Origin: Paracoccus wurundjeri
GTDB lineage: Bacteria > Pseudomonadota > Alphaproteobacteria > Rhodobacterales > Rhodobacteraceae
Assembly (NCBI RefSeq): GCF_030678915.1
Contig: NZ_JAUUTZ010000016.1
Coordinates: 51,964-115,963, forward strand
DNA: 64,000 bases
Direction: 5' to 3'
The notes below the pieces were generated by a model. The model saw only the letters and a list, made by a program, of their open reading frames with translations, did not search any database and was not told the DNA's origin. Of this stretch, positions 16,663-25,582 are shown piece by piece (positions within the stretch are counted from its first letter, which is position 1; the number at the start of each line of letters is the position of its first letter). The translations under genes were made by a program, and so were the position numbers.

Positions 16663-17600
16663 ATGTTCCTCCTCAGGGTCTCCCTTGGATCAAAAGCGGC
16701 ATGTTCGCTCCAGCGCTTGGCCAGCGCCTCCATCTCGGAATCGATGGCTTGGGGCAGCACGATCTTGAGACGTACATATTGATCTCCAGAGCCGTTGGGC
16801 GAAGCGATCCCCTTGCCCTTGAGACGCAGCCGATGCCCGGACGACGCCCCTTTGGGCAGGCGCATCGACACAGAACCCGAAATCGTCGGCACCTCAACCT
16901 TCGCACCCAGAACCGCCTCATCAAAGGTCACCGGCAGCTCTATCTCGATGTCGTTGCCGTCACGGGTATAAAGCGGATGCGAACGGACAGAGACGGTAAC
17001 ATAGGCATCCCCGGCCGGCCCTTTACCAAAGCCCGGCTGCCCTTTGCCTTTCAGCCGCAATGTCTGACCGTCACGTAGCCCCGCCGGAATCTTCAGGTCG
17101 ATCTGGGTGCCGTCCGGCAGCGAGATCGAGCGCTTGGCACCAAGTGCAGCATCCAGAAAATCGACCTCCATATTATAGCGGATATCGCCACCGCGTGCGT
17201 CGAAATCCCGTCGCCCATACTCCGCCCTACCCGACCGGTCGGCTCGCCGCGAAAACAGATCCGAAAAGACCTCGGAGAAGTCCTGAAAGTCGGAATAACC
17301 TGCGCCAGAAGAATAACGTCCCTGGGGATCATTGTCGGCATAATGCCGATAATATTGCTGCCGGTGTTGTTCCTGTCCGCTGGAATCAATTTCACCGGCA
17401 TCAAAACGTTTACGTTTTTCCTCGTCGCCGAGGAGGTCATAAGCATTGCTGATCAGTTGAAATTCAGCCTCTTTGGCCTTGTCGCCGGGATTGAGGTCAG
17501 GATGGAGCTTCTTGGCAAGCTTCCGGTAAGCCTTCTTGATTTCATCCTGCGTGGCGGATTTGGAAACGCCCAGAATACTATATGGATCGTCGTCGCTCAC
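16659..17600 (-). CDS. cbpA: Curved-DNA-binding-like DnaJ co-chaperone CbpA
   Basis: A 313-residue DnaJ-class protein. The J domain (1-70) has the Hsp70-stimulating His-Pro-Asp in 'LAKKLHPDLNPG'. A Gly/Tyr-rich linker (about 70-125) is followed by two C-terminal substrate-binding domains ('DGTQIDLKIPAGLRDGQTLRLKG' region and 'RLPKGASSGHRLRLKGKG'). It lacks the zinc-finger of DnaJ proper, as CbpA does. GTG start at 17600 with AAGGA 9 bp upstream. Forms an operon with cbpM. Confidence 0.93.
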   Translation of the reverse strand: MSDDDPYSILGVSKSATQDEIKKAYRKLAKKLHPDLNPGDKAKEAEFQLISNAYDLLGDEEKRKRFDAGEIDSSGQEQHRQQYYRHYADNDPQGRYSSGAGYSDFQDFSEVFSDLFSRRADRSGRAEYGRRDFDARGGDIRYNMEVDFLDAALGAKRSISLPDGTQIDLKIPAGLRDGQTLRLKGKGQPGFGKGPAGDAYVTVSVRSHPLYTRDGNDIEIELPVTFDEAVLGAKVEVPTISGSVSMRLPKGASSGHRLRLKGKGIASPNGSGDQYVRLKIVLPQAIDSEMEALAKRWSEHAAFDPRETLRRNI

Positions 17601-17937
17601 AGTTCGTTTCCTTTCTCTCCGAAGAATGATCGGTCAACGGGTCTCATTCGATGCAGAGGATAGCAGCATCCGACAATCAGTAAAAATTTGTCAGGGCTTA
17701 CGTTGCGTACCACGCACGCAGCGCCCTGCGCCTGATCACCCGCACCGCATTCGGGTAATGCGACCGAAGGTGATGAAAACTGATCCCTATTAACGATTAT
17801 ATGGATGACGGGCGTCACGCATCAACAAAATGCATAACAACCGAAACAATGACCGTTCACCGCCCATTTTTTATCCCCTGCTCGGTCAATACATCCTGAT
17901 AAGACAGAAGAATCGATGCTGTCGCCCATTTCCACAC
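17601..17937. other. Intergenic stretch between cbpA and the MocR gene
   Basis: 337 bp; both flanking genes run on the minus strand, so this holds the cbpA promoter and the 3' end region of the MocR gene. GCATT-cgggt-AATGC near 17747-17761 is a short dyad. I could not find a convincing heat-shock promoter. Confidence 0.4.
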
Positions 17938-19392
17938 TCAAGGGTGATCATAGTCAGAGCCAAAGGCCGTATCCGGGACGCAGCTAAAGCGCCGGATGAG
18001 TTCCTCCATTCGCTCGCAGGATCTCGCGAGTTCCCTTGTCGGCGATGTCGCAACGCCAAGCAGCAGCCCGGACCGGCTAGTCTCCGACGATGCGTAAAAA
18101 GGCGAGAGCGGTGCGGGAAACATGCCGAAAGCCAGCATTTCACGCGCAATGGCAAGATCCGCCGCACCGTCGGGCAAGCGCAGCAACACGGCCAGGCCCG
18201 TCGCCGTAACCTGATCGGCATCGAAACGGGAATGAAGCTCAGCCAGCAATTCATCCCGCTTCGCGGCATAGCTGCGCTTCAGACGGCGGAGATGGCGCAG
18301 ATAATGGCCTTCGCGCATGAATTCCGCCGTGGCAAGCTGCACCGCGGGTCCCGGCGGCGGGGCAAGACAGGCTGCCACTTCAGCAAAGCATGCCATCAGA
18401 TCGACCGGCGCGACGATGAAGCCAAGCCGGATCGTCGGGCTGATCGTCTTGCTGAATGAACCGATATGAATGACCCGCCCGGCACGGTCGAGCGATGCCA
18501 GCGCCGGCGCGGCACGACCTGTCAGTTGCAATTCGCTGAGATAATCGTCCTCTATGATCCAGGCACCGCTATCGGCAGCCCAGTCGAGCAGCTTCAGGCG
18601 CCGCTCAAGCGATAATGTCGCGCCCAGGGGCGCCTGCTGTCCGGGCGTCACCACCACCAGCTTTGCGTCCGCCGCATGACGCAGCCCGTAGTCGATATCG
18701 ATGCCGTCCGCATCGACCGGTACCGGCACGATCAATAACCGCGCGAGTTCAAGCCCTTTGCGGGTGAAAGGAAAACCCGGCTCCTCCATCCAGGCCTTCC
18801 GCCCCTCAAGCCCCAGCGCCCGAAACGCAAGCCCCAGCCCGGCACCGTATCCGCCGGTTACGATGATCTGCGACGGCAAGCAGTCGATACCGCGGGCGAT
18901 GGTAAGATAGCCAGCGATCTCTCGCCTCAGCTCGAATTCGCCGCGCGGATCCGGGTAGATGGGGGCCGCGCTCGCTTCTGCGCGAACGGCTTTTGCACGT
19001 ATGCGCGCGAAGAGCGTCGCGGGGAAAGTTTCGGTCGCGGGGACGCCCATCTGGAAGAAAGCGGGACCCTGGGTCATCTCCTGATAGATTTCAAGGAAGG
19101 AACCGGGATCGGGTCGCTGCTCGCTTTTCGCCACTGCCCGAGGACGCGGCGCGACGCGCGTTCCTGCCGCGCCGGACGCGACGATTAGCTGAGCCGCGTT
19201 CAGCTTCTCATAGGCCGCCCGCACCGTGCCCCGGGCAACGCCGAGTTGGACGGCAAGGTCCTGCCACGAGGGCAGGCGCGCGCCGGGCTCAAGCACACCG
19301 TTTTCGATCGCGGTCGCGATCCCGTGCCGGATCTGGTCCGCAAGCGTCGCCTTCGCGGATCGGTCGACATTCAGGTGCAGGAGTTTCTTCAT
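17938..19392 (-). CDS. MocR/PdxR-type regulator (GntR HTH fused to aminotransferase fold)
   Basis: A 484-residue fusion. The GntR winged helix spans about 12-75 ('ADQIRHGIATAIENGVLEPG', 'LAVQLGVARGTVRAAYEKL'). A class I aminotransferase-like domain spans about 110-470 with the PLP lysine in 'GSFSKTISPTIRLGF' and 'IIEDDYLSEL'. Such proteins use PLP as effector rather than as catalytic cofactor. The gene is divergent from a cupin/AhpD-like gene pair, probably its targets. ATG at 19392. Confidence 0.92.
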   Translation of the reverse strand: MKKLLHLNVDRSAKATLADQIRHGIATAIENGVLEPGARLPSWQDLAVQLGVARGTVRAAYEKLNAAQLIVASGAAGTRVAPRPRAVAKSEQRPDPGSFLEIYQEMTQGPAFFQMGVPATETFPATLFARIRAKAVRAEASAAPIYPDPRGEFELRREIAGYLTIARGIDCLPSQIIVTGGYGAGLGLAFRALGLEGRKAWMEEPGFPFTRKGLELARLLIVPVPVDADGIDIDYGLRHAADAKLVVVTPGQQAPLGATLSLERRLKLLDWAADSGAWIIEDDYLSELQLTGRAAPALASLDRAGRVIHIGSFSKTISPTIRLGFIVAPVDLMACFAEVAACLAPPPGPAVQLATAEFMREGHYLRHLRRLKRSYAAKRDELLAELHSRFDADQVTATGLAVLLRLPDGAADLAIAREMLAFGMFPAPLSPFYASSETSRSGLLLGVATSPTRELARSCERMEELIRRFSCVPDTAFGSDYDHP

Positions 19393-19482
19393 GCTATAAT
19401 GGTACAGAATTATTCTTCATTATTGGTTCTTCTCTATAGCTCATATCGGAAGCATCTTCCATCCATCGAAAGGAGGACCTTC

Positions 19483-19902
19483 ATGAATACCAAAACCATC
19501 CTCACCACCAGCATCACAGCCCTTGCCCTCTCAGTGGCAGGTCCCGCCTTCGCCCATGATGGCGAAACGGAAACCGTCACGCCGAATTTCGAGGCGGCCA
19601 TTCCCAATATTCCCGGCAAATCGCTGATTGCCGTCGAGGTCGAATACGCTCCGGGCGCGGCCTCTCCGTCCCATAGCCATGCGGGTTCGGCGTTCATCTA
19701 TGCCTATGTGGTCTCGGGCGCCATCGAGTCGAAGGTCGATGACGGCGAGACACGTGTCTATCAGGCCGGCGAAAGCTGGTCAGAACCGCCGGGCGCGACC
19801 CATTCGGTCAGCCGCAATGCCAGCGAGACCGAACCTGCGAAACTGCTTGCCGTCTTCGTTCTCGATACCGGTGACAACCCGCTGACTACGCCCGTCGAAT
19901 AA
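19483..19902 (+). CDS. Exported cupin-domain protein
   Basis: A 139-residue small beta-barrel protein with a signal peptide (about 1-23, ending 'AFA'). Cupin motif 1 is 'PSHSHAGSAFIYAYVVSG' (two metal-binding His) and motif 2 is 'GESWSEPPGATHSVSRN'. The ATG at 19483 is preceded by AAGGAGGA and starts the signal peptide; a longer in-frame opening upstream is not real. First gene of a group divergent from the MocR regulator. Ligand or reaction unknown. Confidence 0.88.
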   Translation: MNTKTILTTSITALALSVAGPAFAHDGETETVTPNFEAAIPNIPGKSLIAVEVEYAPGAASPSHSHAGSAFIYAYVVSGAIESKVDDGETRVYQAGESWSEPPGATHSVSRNASETEPAKLLAVFVLDTGDNPLTTPVE

Positions 19903-19920
19903 CAGCAAAGGAAAACCGAT

Positions 19921-20376
19921 ATGAGCAAACGGCTGGATTACAACCAGATCGCGCCGAACGGCGCCAAGGCGCTGGGCGGGGTCTATGGCTATGTCATGCA
20001 AAGCGGTCTGCCCGCCGAACTGGTGGAGCTTGTCTATCTGCGTGTTTCACAGATCAACAATTGCGCCTTTTGCCTCGACATGCACACCCGCGATCTCGCA
20101 AAGAAAGGCGTGCCGGTCGAAAAGCTCGCTCTTGTTCAGGCCTGGGAAGAAGGCGGCCCGCTGTTCAGCGAGACCGAGCGCGCCGCCCTGGCCTGGGCCG
20201 AAACCGTGACGCGCGTGGCCCAGACGAATGTGCCGGACGAGGCCTACCAGGCCGCCCGCGCGGTTTTCGGCGAGAAGGAGCTGGTCGATCTCACCATCGC
20301 GATCAGCCTGATGAATGCCTTCAACCGCATGGCGATCAGCTTCCGCAACACGCCTCAGGCCGCACTCGAAAACTGA
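19921..20376 (+). CDS. Carboxymuconolactone decarboxylase / AhpD-like protein
   Basis: A 151-residue alpha-helical AhpD-like protein with the redox pair and adjacent histidine in 'NNCAFCLDMHTRDL' (Cys54, Cys57, His61 approximately), which in AhpD supports peroxidase or disulfide reductase activity. 'AWAETVTRVAQTNVP' and 'LVDLTIAISLMNAFNRMAIS' match the family. It lies 18 bp after the cupin gene in the same operon, regulated presumably by MocR. Likely a thiol-dependent peroxide or quinone defence enzyme. Confidence 0.9.
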   Translation: MSKRLDYNQIAPNGAKALGGVYGYVMQSGLPAELVELVYLRVSQINNCAFCLDMHTRDLAKKGVPVEKLALVQAWEEGGPLFSETERAALAWAETVTRVAQTNVPDEAYQAARAVFGEKELVDLTIAISLMNAFNRMAISFRNTPQAALEN

Positions 20377-20418
20377 CTGCGCCGCATCGGGGCGCCCGAA
20401 ATCCGAAGGAGTCTTTCC

Positions 20419-20463
20419 ATGAAAATCTTTATCGCCGGCGCCGACGGACAATGGCTTCATTGA
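20419..20463 (+). pseudogene. 5' end of an NAD(P)-binding (SDR-like) gene cut by an IS remnant
   Basis: After GAAGGA and an ATG at 20419, the first codons read 'MKIFIAGADG', the Rossmann-fold opening of an NmrA/SDR-type protein (normally 'MKIFIAGATG'). After 10 codons the reading frame meets transposase-derived DNA and ends at TGA (20461). This would have been the third gene of the cupin-AhpD operon. The remainder of the gene is not found downstream. Confidence 0.6.
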
Positions 20464-20686
20464 GGCGTTCAACAGCAAGCTCAGGTCCGAGTGCCTGAAC
20501 GCCCGTCGCCATTGTCGCTCGAACCGATGGCGCTCCAATGGCAACTTCATGAGCCTTGCAGATGCGATCGAAAAGCTGGAGGATTGGCGTAGACACTACA
20601 ATGAGGAACGGCCACACAGCGCGATCGGAAACAAAGCCCCGATCACGCTGACGAAATCGGGAGGCATCACCGGCCTGTCATCCTGA
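20447..20686 (+). pseudogene. IS3-family transposase (OrfB) C-terminal fragment
   Basis: 79 uninterrupted codons read 'DNGFIEAFNSKLRSECLN', then 'FMSLADAIEKLEDWRRHYNE' and 'RPHSAIGNKAPITL', the C-terminal end of an IS3-group DDE integrase. Between 'ECLN' and 'FMSL' there are about 14 extra residues encoded by a small inverted-repeat insert (GCCATTG...CAATGGC, about 20508-20544). No start codon and no upstream OrfA/OrfB: an element end left after deletion, fused into the SDR-like gene. Confidence 0.8.
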
Positions 20687-20894
20687 TCAAAGCCGGAAAA
20701 CTTTCGCCATGGGCGGTAGAAGGTTCGGGGTCGGAGCACATTTAAAAATATAACGAGGCGAGCAGATGATATTATCAGGTAACGCGTTAAAAACCCAAAA
20801 ATCATATATTCAGGCATCTCGGTATGCACCAGCCAGCCCCGTCCGGACAAAATGACCAGGGAATCAAGCCTCGTGAAGATCAACGGAAAGGGGG

Positions 20895-21203
20895 CTATTC
20901 CTCTTCTGGGACATAGATCATCCGGCCATCATCCAGCCGGTAAGTGATACCCGCCCGAACGCCCTGCCCTTCTCCGATGCTGTCGCTGGCCTCGTAGCTT
21001 TGCAGGACCTCGCCCTCCTTGATGGTCACGCGCATCTGGTCTGTGCCGGGATTTTCGATCACGGTCACGCTTTCCGCCGCAAAGGGATTCAGCGGATTTT
21101 GCAGGATTACGATCATCAGGATACCGATCACCACCAGAAACAGATCGATCAGATTGACCACCGACAGGATTGGATCGTCGTCATCCTGTTCCAGAAACCG
21201 CAT
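20895..21203 (-). CDS. DUF2149 membrane protein (ExbD-like partner in the CobN-like system)
   Basis: A 102-residue protein with one membrane helix (about 15-36, 'LIDLFLVVIGILMIVIL') and a small periplasmic domain, matching DUF2149. The opening 'DDDDPILSVVNLIDLFLV' resembles ExbD/TolR topology, with an acidic residue at the helix start (Asp at about 20) that could take part in proton coupling. It begins 1 bp into the ExbB-like stop, so the two are co-translated. Genes of this type accompany CobN-like and TonB-receptor genes in Bacteroidetes hmu operons and in Pseudomonas PA1922-PA1925-like loci. Confidence 0.85.
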   Translation of the reverse strand: MRFLEQDDDDPILSVVNLIDLFLVVIGILMIVILQNPLNPFAAESVTVIENPGTDQMRVTIKEGEVLQSYEASDSIGEGQGVRAGITYRLDDGRMIYVPEEE

Positions 21204-21673
21204 CAGACCGCCCCGGATCCGCGTTCCACCGCCCGCAATTCCTGTAAAAGCCAGCGACGGCGGATGGTCAGCACAAGAAACGTGATCGAGGCGGCGATAA
21301 GCGCAAGGATCACCGCCGAAAAGGCCACGACCAGATTTTCAGCCACCAGGGCGGAATCATTGCGTCCAAGGGCCAGTAATGCCGGCCCCATCGGGATCAT
21401 CGTCGCCACCAGCCCCAGCATCGGCGCCGCGCGTGAAACGATGCGAAGCCACTCGGTCCGGCGCAGGATCTCGAGTTCCAGATCATCGCTGGACGCACCC
21501 TCCGCCGAAAGCGCCAGCACCGGGCGATAACCGCCCGTCCGACGCTGCGCATATTCGGCAAGGAACATGCCAAGGCTGACGAAGGCATAAATCAACGCGG
21601 CAAGGATCAGCAAAAGGACAGGGGTCTGGAACAGGCGGGAAATCTCGAACAGCTGGGTTTCCAGTGCAGTCAT
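21203..21673 (-). CDS. MotA/TolQ/ExbB-like proton-channel protein
   Basis: A 156-residue inner-membrane protein with three helices (about 17-38, 82-104, 113-138). The helix-2/helix-3 block 'AAPMLGLVATMIPMGPALLAL' and 'ENLVVAFSAVILALIAASITFLV' matches the TolQ/ExbB channel core. It is short compared with ExbB (about 240), lacking an N-terminal extension. It overlaps the CobN-like gene by 4 bp and the DUF2149 gene by 1 bp. Likely forms an energised complex with the DUF2149 protein, feeding the adjacent CobN-like protein or receptor. Confidence 0.88.
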   Translation of the reverse strand: MTALETQLFEISRLFQTPVLLLILAALIYAFVSLGMFLAEYAQRRTGGYRPVLALSAEGASSDDLELEILRRTEWLRIVSRAAPMLGLVATMIPMGPALLALGRNDSALVAENLVVAFSAVILALIAASITFLVLTIRRRWLLQELRAVERGSGAV

Positions 21674-24600
21674 GCGGGGACTCCGGTGGAAGGGGCGCGG
21701 TTAGCCCGGATTTGCAGGAACACGCCGAATCCGATCAGAACAAGAATTCCGAAAAGACCCAGCAAAAGATCGATCGTCACGGGCGCGGGTTGTGGCGGGG
21801 GTGGGACCGGAGCAAGCAGCTTGCCCTGTACCTGTTGCGACTCGTTCATGGCCTCGGCGGCGGTATCGGCGGCGGCAGGGTCGGTCATTGTCAGAGACGC
21901 TTCGGCTGCCGCAGCATCAGCGGGCGCGGCATCGACACCGTAGCCCTGCGCCATCTGGCTCAGGAAATCCTGGGTGGCGGCGGCTTCGTGGACACTCACT
22001 TCGTCCATCGCCACCAATTCCTGCCATCGTTGTGCCATCCGTGCCCGGGTTTCGGCCGGGGCGTCCCAATAATCCTTGCGGATCGCCTCGGACATGCGGG
22101 CGATCAGTTGCGCCTGCGCAGTCGGATTATGTTCTTCGAACCATTCGTTGACGCCCAATTCCAGCGCATCCTCGACATAAGTCTCGAACATCGCCTGCCA
22201 TTGGTCGGCGCGCACGGATTCAGGGGCGACGACCTGCCAGCCAAAAAGATTGTTGGTTCCGTCAAGCACGGCCAGCGTGCCCGAATATCCCTGTTCCTGC
22301 ATCGCCGACAGCCATTGCGGGCTAAGATAGCGCAGCCGCAATTCATCAGACAGGAAACTTGAAAGGGAAGCCGTCCGGGGCTCACCTTGCCGCAGATCCG
22401 AGATATAGAGAGCCGGCGTCTTGCCATCCAGATGACGGATCGCCAGTCCAAGCCCTCCCAGAAACTCGAACGGGTGATCGCTGCTCAGCACACCGTGCAG
22501 GTTCGAACTGCGCGACATGATCGCGGCGTCGCTGCCGCTCAACTGCCGGGCGAACAGATTGACGCCATCCGGGGCAATGCCCCATTCCTCCGCGCCATAG
22601 GCGAAGCGCGTCCCGTTCAGGAAGGTCTCGGCAGGAACCGCCTCATCGTCCCAGCTTGCCGAGTCCAGCGTGACATGGCTGATCCCCGAACCGTAATTCT
22701 CGGGCGCGTTGCTGAAGATCCGGTATCGGGCAAGCCTTGCGGCCTGATCCTGTGCGATACCTTCGCGGCTCAGTTCCGCCTCGATCCTCCGACTATTCAG
22801 GGCAACGGCATTGCCCGGCTCGTCCAGTTCGGCCAGCCGATCCGTCGCCTGCGCCAGCAGACGCATGAAACTGTCGAACTGGTCGCGATAGACGCTGGTA
22901 ACCGAGATCACCACATCGATGCGTGGCCGCCCCAACTCTTCGGACGGGATGATCTCAAGATCGGTCAGCCTGCCCGCGGGATCCCGGATGGGGTGCAGGC
23001 CAAGCGCATGCAGGATCTGTGCCTCGGTTACGCCAAGATGGTTGATCGCCTCGCTGGCCCACAGGCTGAAGGCAAGCCGGTCGGGTATTTCGCCGTCATG
23101 GTCTTCGGCATAGGCGGTCAGCAATTGGTCCAGCGCCCGTTCCCCGGCGGCATAGGCGCTTTCCGAAGGAATCCGGTCCGCCTCGAACGCATAGAGATTC
23201 CGCCCAGAACGCAGTTCCGGATCGCGGATCGGATCACCGCCAGAGCCGGGCGGGATATATCGTCCGGCCAACCCTGCCAGAAGCGAGGGGATCTCGTCCG
23301 ATGCGGCGGCGGCCTGATCAAGCTTCATGGCACGGTCGCGCAACTCGGTCATTTCCGGCGTGGTCGCTTCTTCACCATCGCGGAGCCAGCGGCGAAGCTG
23401 GACGACCGGCGCGCTTTGCCCGATCAGTGCCGGATCTTCCACCAGCGGCTCATCACCATCGCCAAACGCGTTTTGAAAGGGCTCGCCAAGCTGTTTCATG
23501 ATGGTGACCAGCCGGTGTTCGGGATCGGCGGGCTCACCGAAAACATGCAGACCCAACGGCACCGCGCTTTCCGCCAGATGGTGCAGATGATCGTGCAGCG
23601 CGGACATGAAGCCGGAGAAATCATTTTGCATCTTCGCCTCATTCCAGCCCATATCGGCTGACAGCCCGGACTCGGCCGCCATCTTCCGCAGGCGCGTGGC
23701 GCTTTCGTCGCGGACCGGCCCCGGGGCAAGCTGATCATATTCATGGATCAGGTGATGCAACTCGCGCAGTTCTTCCTGCAGGCCCGCAGGCGCGAAAGGT
23801 GGCGTCTGATGGCTGACGATCACCGCGCGGCCACGACGGCGCGCCTGGATCGCTTCGCTGACATTATCCTGAAGATAGGGATAGAAAACCGGCATGTCCC
23901 CAAGGGCGAGGTAAGGGTAATCACCCGCCCAAAGCCCGCGATCCTTGCCCTTCAACCATTCCTGGGTTCCATGCGTCCCCAGATGGATCAATGCGTCCGC
24001 ACCGAATTCCTGCCGCAGCCAAAGATAGGCTGCCATATAAAGGTGATCCGGCGCGGAAGCGGTGTCGTGATAATGCGAGTGCCCCCCGTCGCCGTCGCGC
24101 GGCATTTGCGGCAAGATCACCAGATTGCCCAATTGCAACCGGGGAATCACGAAAGCCGCCTGCCCGTCGATCTGCCGCACCGCCCAGTGTCGCGACGGGT
24201 CCCCTGCCCCCGTCATCTCCTTGTGGCGAATATCGGGCAGGCCATCCAGCCATGCGCGATAATCCGAAACCGGCAGGGTATCGGCCAGCCCGCGATCAAG
24301 CAGAGCCTCCGGAGGGGTCGTACGCCACAACATCGACAACAATGCCTGCAAGTTCCCGATGGCACCGGCCTCGTCCAGCGGATCGACATGATAGCCTGCA
24401 TCCGCCAATGCCCCGGTGATCATCTCGATACTGCGCGGGATGTTCAGATTCGAAGCCGAGTAGTTCCGCTCGCCCGGCGGATAATTCCAGAACATCATTG
24501 CCAACCGCTTCTCATCTTCGGGCTTGTGGCGCAATACGACTAGGCGGCTCAGCTTGTCGGTCAGCGCGTCAAGCTGCTCCGGTATGAGAACTTCTTGTCC

Positions 24601-25569
24601 GTTTTCGATCGCGGTCAGAACGATGGGATCGCTGGCGCCCCAGACCTCGGCACCGGCAAGAAACACCGCTGCCGAACCTTGCGCAACGCCGCTTTGCGCC
24701 GCCCGAAAATCTTTGGCCGATCCGTCGCGATAGACAAGCGTCTGGATCACAGGAATGTCCAGTTCCAGAAACTGCTGCGCCAATACCGGGCCATCGCGCA
24801 GATGGGTGCGGATCACCACGGCATCGGCACCAGCCTGCCGCAGCAGCTTCGGTCGTGCTTCGGAGGGCGACCAGAAGGCCACCGGTATCAGGCCCGAATT
24901 CTCAACCCCGCGGATCAGCCCGTCGACCGGACCGGATGTCAAATCGGTGACGGTGCCGGAATGGGTGACGATGCCAATGACACCCTTGCCGTCAAGACCT
25001 CGGCCCCGCTGCCAGTCCAGATAGGCGGTGACACCGGTGAACAGATCCGGCGCATCGGGATGATAGATCGCGGTCTCGGGAAGCGCGACCGGATCGGGGA
25101 AACCGCTGCGATCGGCATCCCGCGACCACGCGGCCAGATAGCGGAAGAAATTGCGATAATTCTCTGTCCCGCCTGCCCCATAATATTCAATCAACCGGGT
25201 AGCGTCAGGCGAGGCCAGATGCTGCCATTGCGGCGCGCCTCCGCCAATGGTGATCCGGGGGACGCCGATATCGGGCAGGTTGGCAAGCACGGCCTCAAGT
25301 TGCGCACGGTCATTCGGGCGTGACGTATCGATCAGGATCAGATCGGCATCCGCAAGCCATTCCGCACTGCCGGAATGGGTCGGCCCGACGATGACCGACT
25401 GAAGCTCCACCCCCTCGGACCGCGCGATCTCCTCCAGCGCCTGAAATTTCCCCGGCACGATGAAATCGGGGGCAAGGATGCGCAAGACCGGCCCGCGCGC
25501 CGTCCCGGCCATTCCGGCAAGGGGAAAGAGAAGCAGCGCAAGCAGCGCCGCATGCAAGAGCCTCGACAT
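21670..25569 (-). CDS. Exported, membrane-anchored CobN-like chelatase
   Basis: A 1299-residue CobN/BchH-family large chelatase subunit. Family segments visible include 'LIHLGTHGTQEWLKGKD', 'YPYLALGDMPVFYPY', 'RLAFSLWASEAINHLGVTEAQI', 'RIDVVISVTSVYRDQFDS' and 'FRYLDGK'-like 'IRHLDGKTPALYISDL'. Unlike cytoplasmic CobN it starts with a Sec signal ('MSRLLHAALLALLLFPLAG') and ends with a membrane helix (about 1265-1290). The bulk should therefore sit in the periplasm, tethered to the inner membrane. No CobS/CobT or cobalamin genes lie nearby; instead it is between a TonB receptor and ExbB/DUF2149 genes. A HmuS-like dechelatase or a zinc-uptake role is more likely than cobalamin synthesis. Confidence 0.9.
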   Translation of the reverse strand: MSRLLHAALLALLLFPLAGMAGTARGPVLRILAPDFIVPGKFQALEEIARSEGVELQSVIVGPTHSGSAEWLADADLILIDTSRPNDRAQLEAVLANLPDIGVPRITIGGGAPQWQHLASPDATRLIEYYGAGGTENYRNFFRYLAAWSRDADRSGFPDPVALPETAIYHPDAPDLFTGVTAYLDWQRGRGLDGKGVIGIVTHSGTVTDLTSGPVDGLIRGVENSGLIPVAFWSPSEARPKLLRQAGADAVVIRTHLRDGPVLAQQFLELDIPVIQTLVYRDGSAKDFRAAQSGVAQGSAAVFLAGAEVWGASDPIVLTAIENGQEVLIPEQLDALTDKLSRLVVLRHKPEDEKRLAMMFWNYPPGERNYSASNLNIPRSIEMITGALADAGYHVDPLDEAGAIGNLQALLSMLWRTTPPEALLDRGLADTLPVSDYRAWLDGLPDIRHKEMTGAGDPSRHWAVRQIDGQAAFVIPRLQLGNLVILPQMPRDGDGGHSHYHDTASAPDHLYMAAYLWLRQEFGADALIHLGTHGTQEWLKGKDRGLWAGDYPYLALGDMPVFYPYLQDNVSEAIQARRRGRAVIVSHQTPPFAPAGLQEELRELHHLIHEYDQLAPGPVRDESATRLRKMAAESGLSADMGWNEAKMQNDFSGFMSALHDHLHHLAESAVPLGLHVFGEPADPEHRLVTIMKQLGEPFQNAFGDGDEPLVEDPALIGQSAPVVQLRRWLRDGEEATTPEMTELRDRAMKLDQAAAASDEIPSLLAGLAGRYIPPGSGGDPIRDPELRSGRNLYAFEADRIPSESAYAAGERALDQLLTAYAEDHDGEIPDRLAFSLWASEAINHLGVTEAQILHALGLHPIRDPAGRLTDLEIIPSEELGRPRIDVVISVTSVYRDQFDSFMRLLAQATDRLAELDEPGNAVALNSRRIEAELSREGIAQDQAARLARYRIFSNAPENYGSGISHVTLDSASWDDEAVPAETFLNGTRFAYGAEEWGIAPDGVNLFARQLSGSDAAIMSRSSNLHGVLSSDHPFEFLGGLGLAIRHLDGKTPALYISDLRQGEPRTASLSSFLSDELRLRYLSPQWLSAMQEQGYSGTLAVLDGTNNLFGWQVVAPESVRADQWQAMFETYVEDALELGVNEWFEEHNPTAQAQLIARMSEAIRKDYWDAPAETRARMAQRWQELVAMDEVSVHEAAATQDFLSQMAQGYGVDAAPADAAAAEASLTMTDPAAADTAAEAMNESQQVQGKLLAPVPPPPQPAPVTIDLLLGLFGILVLIGFGVFLQIRANRAPSTGVPA

Positions 25570-25582
25570 CCCGGATACCCCG

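Noticed and set aside
22387..23661. Long plus-strand open frame (424 codons) opposite the CobN-like gene
   Set aside because: It mirrors the codon structure of the minus-strand CobN-like gene, lacks a ribosome site and has no recognisable domain. It is a GC-driven shadow.
21670..25569. Annotation as cobaltochelatase for cobalamin biosynthesis
   Set aside because: The export signal, membrane anchor and TonB/ExbB/DUF2149 context do not fit the cytoplasmic CobNST complex.
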